Shown in pieces: positions 1 through 7,167 of a stretch of 14,985 bases of DNA. The stretch is taken from the NCBI GenBank assembly GCA_009698295.1, contig WLQO01000013.1, positions 1 to 14,985 of the forward strand, in the 5' to 3' direction. The stretch's first letter is position 1. Each line of letters opens with the position of its first letter. A model generated the notes under the pieces. That model was not told the DNA's origin and made no database searches. It saw only the letters and a list, made by a program, of their open reading frames with translations. The DNA comes from Actinomycetota bacterium. Its GTDB lineage: Bacteria; Actinomycetota; Actinomycetes; Nanopelagicales; Nanopelagicaceae. The translations under genes were made by a program, and so were the position numbers.

Positions 1-2
1 TT

Positions 3-578
3 TCTGATTCTCGAGATACCCGAATCCCGCGCATGCGCAAGATGATTGAACTCTTAGCTGCCGATGGAATCGCAATAACTATGGAAGATGTAATTGCCGC
101 AACTCCACCCGGAGCAACAGTGGGACGCCCACATTTAGCCGATGCCTTAGTCAATAACAAAGTAATTGCATCTCGCGATGAAGCATTCGTGGATCTACTT
201 CATAATGGCTCTAAATATTATGTAACTCACGCTGCGCCGACTCCAGAAGATGCAATCACCCAGATCAGAAAGGCGGGCGGCGTTGCCGTAATCGCCCATC
301 CATTTGCATCGCGGCGGGGAGAAGTCATATCTGCTGCATCTTTTACCAATTTGGTAGCAGCAGGTTTAAATGGAATTGAAGTAAATCACCGAGATCACTC
401 ACAGGATGAGCGTGAACAGTTAAGTGAAATCGCTGATCAATTAGCGCTGGTCAAAACTGGTTCGAGTGATTACCACGGAAACGGTAAACTCAACGCTCTA
501 GGTGAAAACCTTACGGACCCCAAACAATGGGAACATCTGGAATCACTTGCGGATGCAAGAAGGGTGGTAAGAAAATGA
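3..578 (+). CDS. PHP-domain metal-dependent phosphoesterase (TrpH/RNase AM-like), 5' partial
   Basis: The frame is open from base 3 with no stop, so the start lies upstream of the window; the ATG at 33 is internal. About 191 residues are visible, corresponding to the C-terminal two thirds of the family (usually about 280 aa). The visible part begins with a run of charged residues and a helical insert ending in a GRPHLADAL motif. It then has the late PHP metal-site motifs: IAHPF (His about visible residue 99) and GSSDYHG (Asp 156, His 158). Family members hydrolyse 3',5'-bisphosphonucleotides or trim RNA 5' ends with a trinuclear metal site in the cytoplasm; the exact substrate here is inferred, not shown. 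The first metal-binding motif (HxH) is outside the window. The TGA stop overlaps the start of the MarC gene (ATGA at 575-578), suggesting translational coupling in an operon that runs to 2678. Confidence 0.88.
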   Translation, partial: SDSRDTRIPRMRKMIELLAADGIAITMEDVIAATPPGATVGRPHLADALVNNKVIASRDEAFVDLLHNGSKYYVTHAAPTPEDAITQIRKAGGVAVIAHPFASRRGEVISAASFTNLVAAGLNGIEVNHRDHSQDEREQLSEIADQLALVKTGSSDYHGNGKLNALGENLTDPKQWEHLESLADARRVVRK

Positions 579-1192
579 ACACAATTGAAGTCAGCACTCT
601 TACCTTTTCGATCCAAGCATTCGTAACTCTCTTGGTAATTCTAGATCCACCGGGTGCGACTCCGATCTTTCTGGGGTTGGTCGCCGATAAATCAAAGAAA
701 GAACGCGTGCAACTCGCTTGGCAAGCCGCTCTTGTCTCGCTCGTTGTAATTACATTCTTCTCGCTCTTTGGAAGATTCCTTTTAGATTACATGAACGTTT
801 CTATTGAAGCGCTGCAGGCAGCTGGCGGACTATTGCTTCTCTACGTATCTTTAGAACTATTAACCGGGCGTGATATGGGTGGCGATGATCCAAAAAATAA
901 GAATATCGCGCTAGTACCTCTGGGTACTCCTTTGCTCGCAGGCCCTGGTGCAATCGTAGCCACCATGATTTTCGTGCAGCAGATAGATACTCCTGCACAA
1001 AGCTTCGGCTTAATCGCCGCCGTGGTTGCGGTACACATTGTGATTGCAATTTCTTTGATGGCCTCAACAACGATTTTATCTATCATCAAAGATGCAGGCG
1101 TAACTCTTTTGGCGCGTATCGCAGGATTATTGCTTGCTGCAATTGCCGTACAAATGTTGGTTGATGCGATCAAAGCATTCACTGCCCAGTAA
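575..1192 (+). CDS. MarC family integral membrane protein
   Basis: This 205-residue protein belongs to the MarC/UPF0056 family. It carries the two typical half-repeat signatures: LDPPGATPIFLGL near residues 23-35 and VPLGTPLLAGPGAI near 114-127. Six hydrophobic segments are visible at about 8-28, 46-66, 78-98, 112-134, 143-165 and 178-198, as expected for an inner-membrane protein of this family. No transport substrate is established for the family; the old link to multiple antibiotic resistance in E. coli is not supported by later work, so no function is assigned. The ATG at 575 was chosen over the in-frame ATG at 527. It starts the conserved N-terminal helix, overlaps the upstream stop (ATGA) and follows a purine-rich AAGGGTGGTAAG stretch. 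The longer version would add 16 residues read from inside the upstream gene. Confidence 0.9.
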   Translation: MNTIEVSTLTFSIQAFVTLLVILDPPGATPIFLGLVADKSKKERVQLAWQAALVSLVVITFFSLFGRFLLDYMNVSIEALQAAGGLLLLYVSLELLTGRDMGGDDPKNKNIALVPLGTPLLAGPGAIVATMIFVQQIDTPAQSFGLIAAVVAVHIVIAISLMASTTILSIIKDAGVTLLARIAGLLLAAIAVQMLVDAIKAFTAQ

Positions 1193-1203
1193 GGCTCTTT
1201 AAT

Positions 1204-2016
1204 ATGGAAATGTTTTCAACAAAGCCAGATCCGCGCGGGCTCTTTGCACCAACCACCATTGCCTGGCGAATTCATTCTGATCCAGCGATGGCCGTTGGAG
1301 GCATCCGCGCTCTCTTGCAACAAGCCCTTCATCCGGAAGCCATGGATGGAGTCGCTAAGAACTCTAATTTCCGCGAAGATGCTTGGGGCAGGCTGCAACG
1401 CACAGGTGATTACGTTTCAACTATTACATTTGGAAGTAGTGAAGAGTCGCTCACCTTGGCTGCTCGCGTTAGAAAAATTCACACTTCACTTGGTTTAGAT
1501 GATCAGCATTTACTGCTCTGGGTACATATGTCAATGGTCGATTCATTTTTAGATATAGCAATTCGCTCGGGCGTTCCTATAAGCGAGGCTGAGGCCGATC
1601 AATACGTTGCAGAAATGGTGGTCTTTGCACAAATTGTGGGAATCAGCGTTGAAAAAGTACCAACATCGGTTAGCCAAATGCAGAAATATTTCTCTGATAT
1701 TTCTGCAGAGCTTCGCGCATCTGATGATGCAAAGCGCGCTGCCTTATTTTTAACTATTCCACCACTGCCAACAGCGGTTCGCTTTGCAACTCCCGCCGCA
1801 CCCGCCTGGGCCGCACTTGCGCTCTTAGCTGCAAGTTCGTTGCCAGCTTGGGCGCGTTCACTTTATGGCACGCCGCAAATTCCGGGACAGAATTTCGCAA
1901 CCGACTTGTCACTCAAAGCGGTAAGAACAACGATTGGAGTTATTCCTGATGCAATTCTTGCACCACCGATTTTCAAAGCGGCTCTGAAACGTTGGGAAAT
2001 GGTGAGTGTTAAATGA
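1204..2016 (+). CDS. Oxygenase MpaB family protein (DUF2236)
   Basis: This 270-residue protein matches the actinobacterial MpaB/DUF2236 family, related to fungal mpaB' and to the rubber oxygenase Lcp. Visible family motifs are the GGIRALLQQALHPEAM segment (about residues 32-47), GRLQRTGDY (62-70) and LLWVHMSMVDSF (104-115). By analogy with Lcp, where an Arg/Thr pair and an axial His surround heme b, R63/T67 and H108 are candidate heme-pocket residues; this correspondence is inferred. A hydrophobic Ala/Pro-rich stretch near residues 190-215 followed by WARSLYG is normal for the family and need not be a membrane anchor. The natural substrate of bacterial members is unknown. It sits 11 bases after marC with no clear Shine-Dalgarno; a second ATG at 1210 is a possible start. 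Its stop overlaps the ParA-like gene by ATGA, so the two are probably translated together. Confidence 0.85.
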   Translation: MEMFSTKPDPRGLFAPTTIAWRIHSDPAMAVGGIRALLQQALHPEAMDGVAKNSNFREDAWGRLQRTGDYVSTITFGSSEESLTLAARVRKIHTSLGLDDQHLLLWVHMSMVDSFLDIAIRSGVPISEAEADQYVAEMVVFAQIVGISVEKVPTSVSQMQKYFSDISAELRASDDAKRAALFLTIPPLPTAVRFATPAAPAWAALALLAASSLPAWARSLYGTPQIPGQNFATDLSLKAVRTTIGVIPDAILAPPIFKAALKRWEMVSVK

Positions 2017-2678
2017 AGGTAATTGCTATAGCAAGTCCGGCTGGAGGCGTAGGCAAGACAACTCTGGCACATGCGATCGCAGTTGCTTCTGCAGAATTTG
2101 GTAAGAAAACACTTTTGATCGATCTAGATCCAGCTGGCTCACTAACTTTTAGATTAGGTTTTGAAAATCCCCGGCTGACCATTACTGATTATTTAACAGG
2201 TAGAGAATTAAGCGACGAAGCACTTAATTCTACTTCTGAGCGTTTCGCATTTATTGCTGCTGATTCGCGTTTAACAACCAACCTAGACGATGGCGCTCTC
2301 TCTAATTTTTTGCAGGCACTTCCGGAAACCTTTGACTTAGTCGTACTGGATGTCGCTCCATCATTAACTCAGTCTCTCAAACTAGCTCTCTCCGTTGCCG
2401 ACCAGATATTTACTCCCGTAGATTCTTCGTTGCATTCCCTGCGCGCGTTGCTGCAATTGCGCGCCATGACTGAAATTGAAGTAACAGCTGTCGTAAAAGG
2501 TGAGGTCAGTAACCCAGAATTTGCACCGATTCTCGATGTTTCATTGGCTCAATCTGACGAAATCGATGGCTTAACAAAGGGAACTATTTCGGTCCTAACC
2601 GCAGATAAGAACAGTGAAGTTTCCGAGAGTTACAGAAGTGCAACTTACTCAATATTGGAGTTGCTGGGCCTGGAGTAG
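2013..2678 (+). CDS. ParA/MinD-like P-loop ATPase with atypical Walker A
   Basis: This 221-residue protein has the ParA/Soj fold layout. There is an N-terminal P-loop SPAGGVGKTT (residues 8-17), the switch I-like LIDLDPAGSLT (35-45) with D37 and D39, and a Walker B-like VVLDVAPS (110-117, D113) followed by the usual hydrophobic helix and a TPVDSS loop. ParA proteins carry a deviant Walker A, KGGxGK[T/S], whose first lysine reaches across the dimer to ATP; here that position is alanine (A10) while K15 and T16 are kept. The usual DxDPQ is also DLDPA. No parB or parS site is adjacent, so this is unlikely to be the chromosome partition ParA. The ATGA overlap with the DUF2236 gene suggests coupled translation. 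In M. tuberculosis, as I recall, a ParA-like gene (Rv3213c) also lies beside rhlE. The gene is convergent with the helicase, 7 bases away. Confidence 0.85.
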   Translation: MKVIAIASPAGGVGKTTLAHAIAVASAEFGKKTLLIDLDPAGSLTFRLGFENPRLTITDYLTGRELSDEALNSTSERFAFIAADSRLTTNLDDGALSNFLQALPETFDLVVLDVAPSLTQSLKLALSVADQIFTPVDSSLHSLRALLQLRAMTEIEVTAVVKGEVSNPEFAPILDVSLAQSDEIDGLTKGTISVLTADKNSEVSESYRSATYSILELLGLE

Positions 2679-2685
2679 CGCGCTA

Positions 2686-4023
2686 TTAAGAAGAGAACTT
2701 TTTAGTGCGAGTTCTATTTCGAACAGTGCGTTCGGCGGCAGGTTTGCTGGCCTTCGCAACCGGTTCAGTCTTTGCTGGCTTTTCCGACTTAGCCACTGGT
2801 TTTTCCTTTGTAATCCGCCCATTTGAACCCGCTGGGATATTTAAAATTTCGTAGAGATGTTCAGAAGATGAATAAGTCTCTTCTGGTTCGCCCAGCCCCA
2901 ATACGAGTGCAGTGTCAATCATCTTCCAGCGTGCCAGATCATCCCAATCAACAAAAGTAACTGAGATTCCATCTGCTCCTGCGCGCGCGGTACGGCCAAT
3001 GCGGTGCACATAAGTCTTCTCATCTTCAGGGCATTGGTAATTAATTACGTGGGTAATTCCGTCGATATCAATTCCGCGTGCAGCAACATCAGTTGCAACA
3101 AGGACATCAGATTTACCGGCTTTAAAATCATTTAGCGCTTTTTCGCGCGCACTCTGACCCAGGTCTCCATGGATCGAAGCAGCTCTGAAACCACGTTCTA
3201 AGAGGTCGTCAGAAGTTTTCTGGCAAGTGCGCTTAGTGCGGCAGAAGACAATTGTGGGACCGCGCCCTTCGGCTTGCAGAATACGTGCCAACATTTCAAT
3301 TTTATCTAAGGCATGTGCCCGCAATACGTGTTGTTTAATGCGAGATACAACAGCGCCTTCATCTTCATTATCTTGAGTACGAATATGAATCGGTTGATTC
3401 ATAAAGCGCCGCGCTAAAGCGATGATATCTCCCGGCATAGTTGCGGAAAAAAGCATGGTTTGTGCGCGGTTGGGAGTGCTAGTAAAAATCTTTTCTACAT
3501 CGGGTAAGAAACCGAGATCAAGCATCTCGTCAGCTTCGTCCAAAACTACGCGCGAGACTTCCTTTAACTTCAATTGTCCTTGGCGATATAGATCCAATAA
3601 GCGCCCGGGAGTTCCAACAACTATTTCAACGCCGTTGGCGAGTGCTTCAATTTGTGGCTCAAATGCGCGACCGCCATAAACTGCCAAGGTGCGGATACCT
3701 CGATTGCCAGTTAATTCATCAATATCTTTTGTTACTTGCACACATAGTTCGCGAGTTGGGACAACAACTAATACTTGTGGCAAACCTTTGGCTGCAAGAT
3801 CTTTCCATTCAGTATCTAAAGGGGCGATAACTCGCTCAATAAGTGGAATACCAAAGGCGAGTGTCTTTCCTGTTCCAGTCTTTGCCTGACCAATTACATC
3901 TCCATCGCCAAGTGCAATTGGTAGAACCATCTCTTGAATTGGGAAGGGAGAAATAAAGCCGTGTTCGGCCAACGCCGCTTGCGTTTCTGGGCGAAGGGGA
4001 AGATCTGCGAAAGTTATTGACAC
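2686..4023 (-). CDS. RhlE-like DEAD-box ATP-dependent RNA helicase
   Basis: This 445-residue protein has all core DEAD-box motifs in order: the Q-motif region ending PFPIQ (about 26-30), motif I AKTGTGKT (47-54), PTREL (89-93), TPGR (138-141), DEAD (162-165), SAT (193-195), the second RecA domain with VATDVAARGID, and HRIGRTAR (340-347). Such enzymes unwind short RNA duplexes in the cytoplasm, often in ribosome assembly or RNA decay. The last 40 or so residues are a Lys/Pro/Ala-rich basic tail, a common RNA-binding extension. I chose the GTG at 4023 because it gives the family-typical start (V-SITFADLPLRPE) one base after the DUF3107 stop. The ATG at 4068 would add 15 residues overlapping DUF3107. 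Translation probably depends on reinitiation after DUF3107, since the only AAGG abuts the start codon. Confidence 0.93.
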   Translation of the reverse strand: MSITFADLPLRPETQAALAEHGFISPFPIQEMVLPIALGDGDVIGQAKTGTGKTLAFGIPLIERVIAPLDTEWKDLAAKGLPQVLVVVPTRELCVQVTKDIDELTGNRGIRTLAVYGGRAFEPQIEALANGVEIVVGTPGRLLDLYRQGQLKLKEVSRVVLDEADEMLDLGFLPDVEKIFTSTPNRAQTMLFSATMPGDIIALARRFMNQPIHIRTQDNEDEGAVVSRIKQHVLRAHALDKIEMLARILQAEGRGPTIVFCRTKRTCQKTSDDLLERGFRAASIHGDLGQSAREKALNDFKAGKSDVLVATDVAARGIDIDGITHVINYQCPEDEKTYVHRIGRTARAGADGISVTFVDWDDLARWKMIDTALVLGLGEPEETYSSSEHLYEILNIPAGSNGRITKEKPVAKSEKPAKTEPVAKASKPAAERTVRNRTRTKKFSS

Positions 4024-4024
4024 C

Positions 4025-4282
4025 TTAAAGTGCGCCGAAACCAACGCGGCGATCAGCAGCGACACCAATGTCGACGAAACCGATCTTCTCTGCCGCTACA
4101 ACAATTTCATGACCGCGTACATCTTGCAACGAGAGGGTTGTCTTAGCGGCAATTGCTGCAGCTACCGCCGCCTTTACATCGCTGACGGGTGAATTAGTCT
4201 CGAAAACTAGCTCGCCTGAGATATTGGTTATTGCGATGCGGACGTGGGTGCTTTGTGCGGCATCAGATTTCTTTGTGCTCAT
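4025..4282 (-). CDS. DUF3107 family protein (TB9.4-like)
   Basis: This 85-residue protein matches DUF3107, a small actinobacterial family that includes M. tuberculosis TB9.4 (Rv3208A). The core starts with VRIAITNISGELVFET and ends with the hallmark DRRVGFGAL. Between them is a helix rich in Ala and Val (VKAAVAAAI) and a β-rich LxDVRGHEIVVAAEKIGFVDIG segment. No catalytic residues, signal peptide or membrane segment is visible, and the family function is unknown. The first 13 residues, up to the conserved core, are longer than in most relatives, but no other ATG or GTG precedes the core, and a -10-like hexamer lies six bases upstream of this ATG. It lies between tetR and the helicase gene, an order I recall as conserved in mycobacteria. 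Its stop is separated from the helicase GTG by a single base. Confidence 0.88.
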   Translation of the reverse strand: MSTKKSDAAQSTHVRIAITNISGELVFETNSPVSDVKAAVAAAIAAKTTLSLQDVRGHEIVVAAEKIGFVDIGVAADRRVGFGAL

Positions 4283-4288
4283 GTGCCT

Positions 4289-4294
4289 ATCCTA
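4289..4294 (-). promoter_or_regulatory. -10-like hexamer of the DUF3107 gene, possibly leaderless
   Basis: On the minus strand TAGGAT lies six bases upstream of the ATG at 4282. It fits TAnnnT, and transcription starting about seven bases later would begin at the start codon. No Shine-Dalgarno precedes this ATG. No good -35 is seen. It would let DUF3107 and the helicase be transcribed independently of tetR. Confidence 0.5.
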
Positions 4295-4346
4295 TCGGCA
4301 AAAGTCGCCAGTGAATTCTCGAAATCAACGCTTAAAGAAGTTGAAG

Positions 4347-4976
4347 TTACTGACTATCCGAAAGTGGGAAGCCAGAAATACCTCTCCACATTAAGTTTTC
4401 AACTAATTCAACGGCTTGTTGACGGCTAAGTTTGCTATCACGATCTAACCAGTGTCGCGCGGTAACTTGCGTATAACCAATGAGGCCAACACCGAGCAAC
4501 ATGGCAACCTCTTGAGGCAAGCCAGTGTCATTAGAAATAATGGCGCTTACCGCTGCAGCGCAATCGTAAGTCATACGATTTAGCCGTTCGCGAACTTGTG
4601 GCTCAACATTCATATCGCTTTCAAAAAGTAAGCGGAATGCTTCCCCTTCATTTTCAATAAAGGCAAAGTAAGCGACTACCGTGGCATGCACACGCATTGA
4701 GTTATCTGGAGTTGAAGATATTGCCTTCTGCAATTCAAATACCAATGAATCAATATGTAAGTCGAGCACAGCGAGGTAAAGATCTAGCTTAGAAGGAAAA
4801 TGTTGGTAAAGGACTGGCTTACTTACATTGGCTCGATCGGCGATCTCATCCATAGCCGCTGAGTGATAACCGGCAGCGGTAAAGACCTCAAGAGCGGCGC
4901 TTAGTAAAATCGCACGGCGCTCGTCACGCGGTAAACGCGCCTTATCGCCTTTGGCGTTGGTATCTAAAGTAGTCAT
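4347..4976 (-). CDS. TetR/AcrR family transcriptional regulator
   Basis: This 209-residue protein has a TetR-type N-terminal DNA-binding domain. Residues 18-32 (RDERRAILLSAALEV) form helix 1, and the helix-turn-helix runs through MDEIADRANVSKPVLYQHFPSK (about 42-63), with the typical YxHFxSK ending. The remaining 140 residues are helical and should form the ligand and dimer domain; nothing in them identifies the ligand. Adjacency to DUF3107 and the RhlE-like helicase matches the arrangement I recall around M. tuberculosis Rv3208. It is divergent from moeZ with 128 bases between the start codons. A -10-like TACGAT ends seven bases before the ATG, and the pair ATTGCG/CGCAAT flanks that hexamer, so autoregulation is possible. 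Likely targets are itself and moeZ; this is inferred from position only. Confidence 0.92.
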   Translation of the reverse strand: MTTLDTNAKGDKARLPRDERRAILLSAALEVFTAAGYHSAAMDEIADRANVSKPVLYQHFPSKLDLYLAVLDLHIDSLVFELQKAISSTPDNSMRVHATVVAYFAFIENEGEAFRLLFESDMNVEPQVRERLNRMTYDCAAAVSAIISNDTGLPQEVAMLLGVGLIGYTQVTARHWLDRDSKLSRQQAVELVENLMWRGISGFPLSDSQ

Positions 4977-4983
4977 TGCGCAT

Positions 4984-4989
4984 ATCGTA
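4984..4989 (-). promoter_or_regulatory. -10-like hexamer of tetR, possibly leaderless
   Basis: On the minus strand TACGAT (TAnnnT) lies seven bases upstream of the tetR ATG at 4976, with no Shine-Dalgarno between. The -35 region is weak (TTCATT at a 17-base spacing). The hexamer lies between the arms ATTGCG (4975-4980) and CGCAAT (5001-5006). Confidence 0.5.
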
Positions 4990-5068
4990 GACGTATTACT
5001 CGCAATAATGAAAGATCAATTGCAGATGAGAACCATTTGCAGGCTTGGGAATTATCTAAATTATCAAA

Positions 5069-5098
5069 TTGGCGCACATCCAACCGCTACGGCAGAAT
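5069..5098 (+). promoter_or_regulatory. Candidate moeZ promoter, possibly leaderless
   Basis: TTGGCG at 5069-5074 and CAGAAT at 5093-5098 are separated by 18 bases. The -10-like hexamer ends six bases before the ATG at 5105, and no Shine-Dalgarno is visible, so the mRNA may begin at the start codon. CAGAAT is off consensus in its first base. Confidence 0.45.
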
Positions 5099-5104
5099 AG
5101 CGTT

Positions 5105-6301
5105 ATGACAAGTTCACTCGTTAAACCGCCAGCGCTAGTTTCGCCAGGTCCTGCGTTGACAGTTGATGAGGTTCGTCGCTATAGCCGCCATTTGATTATT
5201 CCGGATGTAGCCATGGCGGGTCAGCAGCGGTTGATGAATGCGAAAGTTTTATGTGTTGGTGCGGGCGGGCTAGGTTCTCCAGCACTGATGTATTTAGCGG
5301 CAGCCGGAGTCGGAACAATTGGAATTGTTGAATTTGATACCGTCGATGAATCGAATTTGCAACGTCAAATAATTCATGGGCAGAGCGATATTGGCAAAAG
5401 TAAAGCGCAATCAGCGAAAGCAAAAATTTTAGAGATTAATCCGTATGTAAAGGTAGTTACCCACGAAGTACGCCTCGATAACTCCAATGTAAAAGAAATC
5501 TTTTCGCAATATGACATCATCGTTGACGGAACCGATAACTTTGCTACCCGTTACTTAGTAAATGATGCCTGCGTATTGCTTAAAAAGCCTTACGTCTGGG
5601 GATCTATCTACCGCTTTGATGGACAAGCAAGTGTTTTCTGGGCCGAATACGGTCCTTGTTATCGCTGTCTCTATCCTGAACCTCCACCACCGGGAATGGT
5701 TCCAAGTTGTGCCGAAGGCGGAGTACTCGGAGTTCTTTGCGCCACCATCGGTTCGATTCAAACCACAGAAGCTATAAAAGTTATTACTGGCGTTGGTGAT
5801 CCAATGATCGGCTCCTTAATGATTTATGATGCCTTGGAAATGTCATTTCGGAAAATTAAAGTTCGTAAGGATCCGAACTGTCCACTCTGTGGTGATAATC
5901 CAACTCAAAGAGATTTGCTTCCAGATTACGAGGCATTCTGCGGCGTTCTCTCTGATGCTGCGGAGGTTGCGGTGAAGGATGCGACGATTTCAGTGACTGA
6001 ACTTGCAGGGAAAATCGCCGCCAAAGAAGAGTTCTATCTCGTAGATGTTCGCGAACCAAGTGAATTTGAAATTGTTCGTATTCCAGGATCTCACCTGATT
6101 CCAAAACAAGGATTTTTGGACGGAACAGTTCTGGCAACATTGCCGCAAGATAAGCCAATAATTTTGCATTGCAAGAGCGGTGTCCGATCTGCCGAGTGTT
6201 TAGCAATATTAAAAGGCGCAGGATTTGCTGATGCAACTCACGTTGCTGGCGGCGTTATCGCTTGGGCAAAACAGATAGATAAGTCGTTACCGGTTTATTG
6301 A
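5105..6301 (+). CDS. moeZ: MoeZ: sulfur-carrier adenylyltransferase/sulfurtransferase (E1-like plus rhodanese)
   Basis: This 398-residue protein fuses a ThiF/MoeB E1-like domain (about 1-275) to a C-terminal rhodanese domain (about 295-398). The nucleotide-binding loop is GAGGLG (52-57). Zinc cysteines lie at C185/C188 and C259/C262. The conserved crossover-loop cysteine is C202 in PSCAEGG. The rhodanese active loop is CKSGVRS with C356. In actinobacteria MoeZ adenylates the C-terminal glycine of small sulfur carriers (such as CysO, MoaD or ThiS type) and passes sulfur from the rhodanese cysteine, feeding cysteine, molybdopterin and thiamine or thiocarboxylate-dependent pathways. The ATG at 5105 was preferred to the ATG at 5069 because it matches the family N-terminus and follows a -10-like CAGAAT by six bases, consistent with a leaderless start. 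Its TGA overlaps the mshB ATG by one base (TGATG). Confidence 0.94.
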   Translation: MTSSLVKPPALVSPGPALTVDEVRRYSRHLIIPDVAMAGQQRLMNAKVLCVGAGGLGSPALMYLAAAGVGTIGIVEFDTVDESNLQRQIIHGQSDIGKSKAQSAKAKILEINPYVKVVTHEVRLDNSNVKEIFSQYDIIVDGTDNFATRYLVNDACVLLKKPYVWGSIYRFDGQASVFWAEYGPCYRCLYPEPPPPGMVPSCAEGGVLGVLCATIGSIQTTEAIKVITGVGDPMIGSLMIYDALEMSFRKIKVRKDPNCPLCGDNPTQRDLLPDYEAFCGVLSDAAEVAVKDATISVTELAGKIAAKEEFYLVDVREPSEFEIVRIPGSHLIPKQGFLDGTVLATLPQDKPIILHCKSGVRSAECLAILKGAGFADATHVAGGVIAWAKQIDKSLPVY

Positions 6302-7167
6302 TGCGCGATTCATATAAAGGTTTTCGAGCACTTCTGGTGCATGCCCACCCAGATGATGAAACGATAAATAATGGAGCGACCATGGCTCTCTATGCCGCAC
6401 TTGGAGCGCAAGTAACTTTAATTACCTGCACCCGCGGCGAAGAAGGAGACATCCTTACTCCTCATTTAACTCACTTATCAAGTAGTCAAAGCGATGCGCT
6501 GGGTGAACACCGTGAAATTGAACTCGCGAACGCTATGCAAGCTTTAGGAATAAGTGACTTTCGCTTCCTTGCGCAAGGTGAGGGCAAGTATCGCGATAGC
6601 GGAATGATGGGAACAGAACCAAATAATCGACCAGATGTTTTCTGGCAGGCAGATATTGAAGAAGCTTCAGATTATTTAGTAAAGGTAATTGATGAAGTTA
6701 AGCCACATATTCTGATTACATACGACGAAATTGGCGGATACGGACATCCAGATCACATCCAGGCGCATCGAGTAGCGATGCGAGCAAGCGAAAAATCTAC
6801 CTGGCAGATCGAAAAAATCTATTGGAATACCATGCCTAAATCTGTTCTAGCCGAAGGTATGGCCAAGATGAAAGAGTTGGGATCTGATTTCTTTGGTGCA
6901 GATAACGTTGACGATCTACCTTTTGCGAAAGATGATTCATTTGTAACAACACTCATCGATGGAAATGCCTTCGTAGCTGCGAAGATGGCGGCGATGAAAG
7001 CTCACCACACACAAATTTCATTAGATGGCCCGTTCTTTGCACTCTCTGACAATTTGGGGCTGCAAGTCTGGGGCAATGAGTACTACACATTGGTGAAAGG
7101 CGAAAAGAGCGCACCATTTGATATCAATGGGCGTGAATCCGATTTATTCTCAGGCGTGGATCTGTAA
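6301..7167 (+). CDS. mshB: MshB: N-acetyl-GlcN-inositol deacetylase (PIG-L/LmbE family)
   Basis: This 288-residue protein is a PIG-L/LmbE-family zinc deacetylase that matches MshB closely. The metal motif is AHPDDE (residues 15-20; H16 and D19 as zinc ligands, D18 the likely general base). The second motif GGYGHPDH (145-152) supplies H152 as the third ligand, with H149 nearby. The MshB-type segment TCTRGEEGDI near 42-51 and the RDSGMMGT segment near 98-105 separate it from generic LmbE proteins. MshB removes the acetyl group from GlcNAc-Ins in the second-stage reaction of mycothiol synthesis, the main actinobacterial thiol; the related Mca amidase is the chief alternative. I use the ATG at 6301; a TTG immediately before it at 6298 is in frame but unneeded. 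It overlaps the moeZ stop by one base and is followed with no gap by the small membrane protein gene. Confidence 0.88.
   Translation: MRDSYKGFRALLVHAHPDDETINNGATMALYAALGAQVTLITCTRGEEGDILTPHLTHLSSSQSDALGEHREIELANAMQALGISDFRFLAQGEGKYRDSGMMGTEPNNRPDVFWQADIEEASDYLVKVIDEVKPHILITYDEIGGYGHPDHIQAHRVAMRASEKSTWQIEKIYWNTMPKSVLAEGMAKMKELGSDFFGADNVDDLPFAKDDSFVTTLIDGNAFVAAKMAAMKAHHTQISLDGPFFALSDNLGLQVWGNEYYTLVKGEKSAPFDINGRESDLFSGVDL

Noticed and set aside
841..1182. Long open frames on the minus strand across marC (also 801-1070).
   Set aside because: They lie wholly inside a well-supported membrane protein gene, and their low-complexity composition mirrors the hydrophobic codons of the other strand.
2013..2678. 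The ParA-like gene considered as a chromosome-partition or plasmid parA, hinting at a mobile element.
   Set aside because: No parB, parS-like repeats, integrase or replication gene is nearby, and all neighbours are chromosomal housekeeping genes.
2676..2685. Perfect 10-bp palindrome TAGCGCGCTA filling the gap between the convergent parA and helicase genes, considered as a bidirectional terminator.
   Set aside because: There is no loop and no T-run on either side, and half of it is the parA stop codon. A hairpin this short is unlikely to stop transcription.
5050..5065. Direct repeat AATTATC twice with a two-base spacer upstream of moeZ, considered as an operator or iteron.
   Set aside because: Only two copies in an AT-rich stretch; chance is likely and no promoter element aligns with it.
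5069..5104. Upstream in-frame ATG for moeZ adding 12 residues.
   Set aside because: The extra residues do not resemble the family N-terminus and the segment holds the likely promoter.
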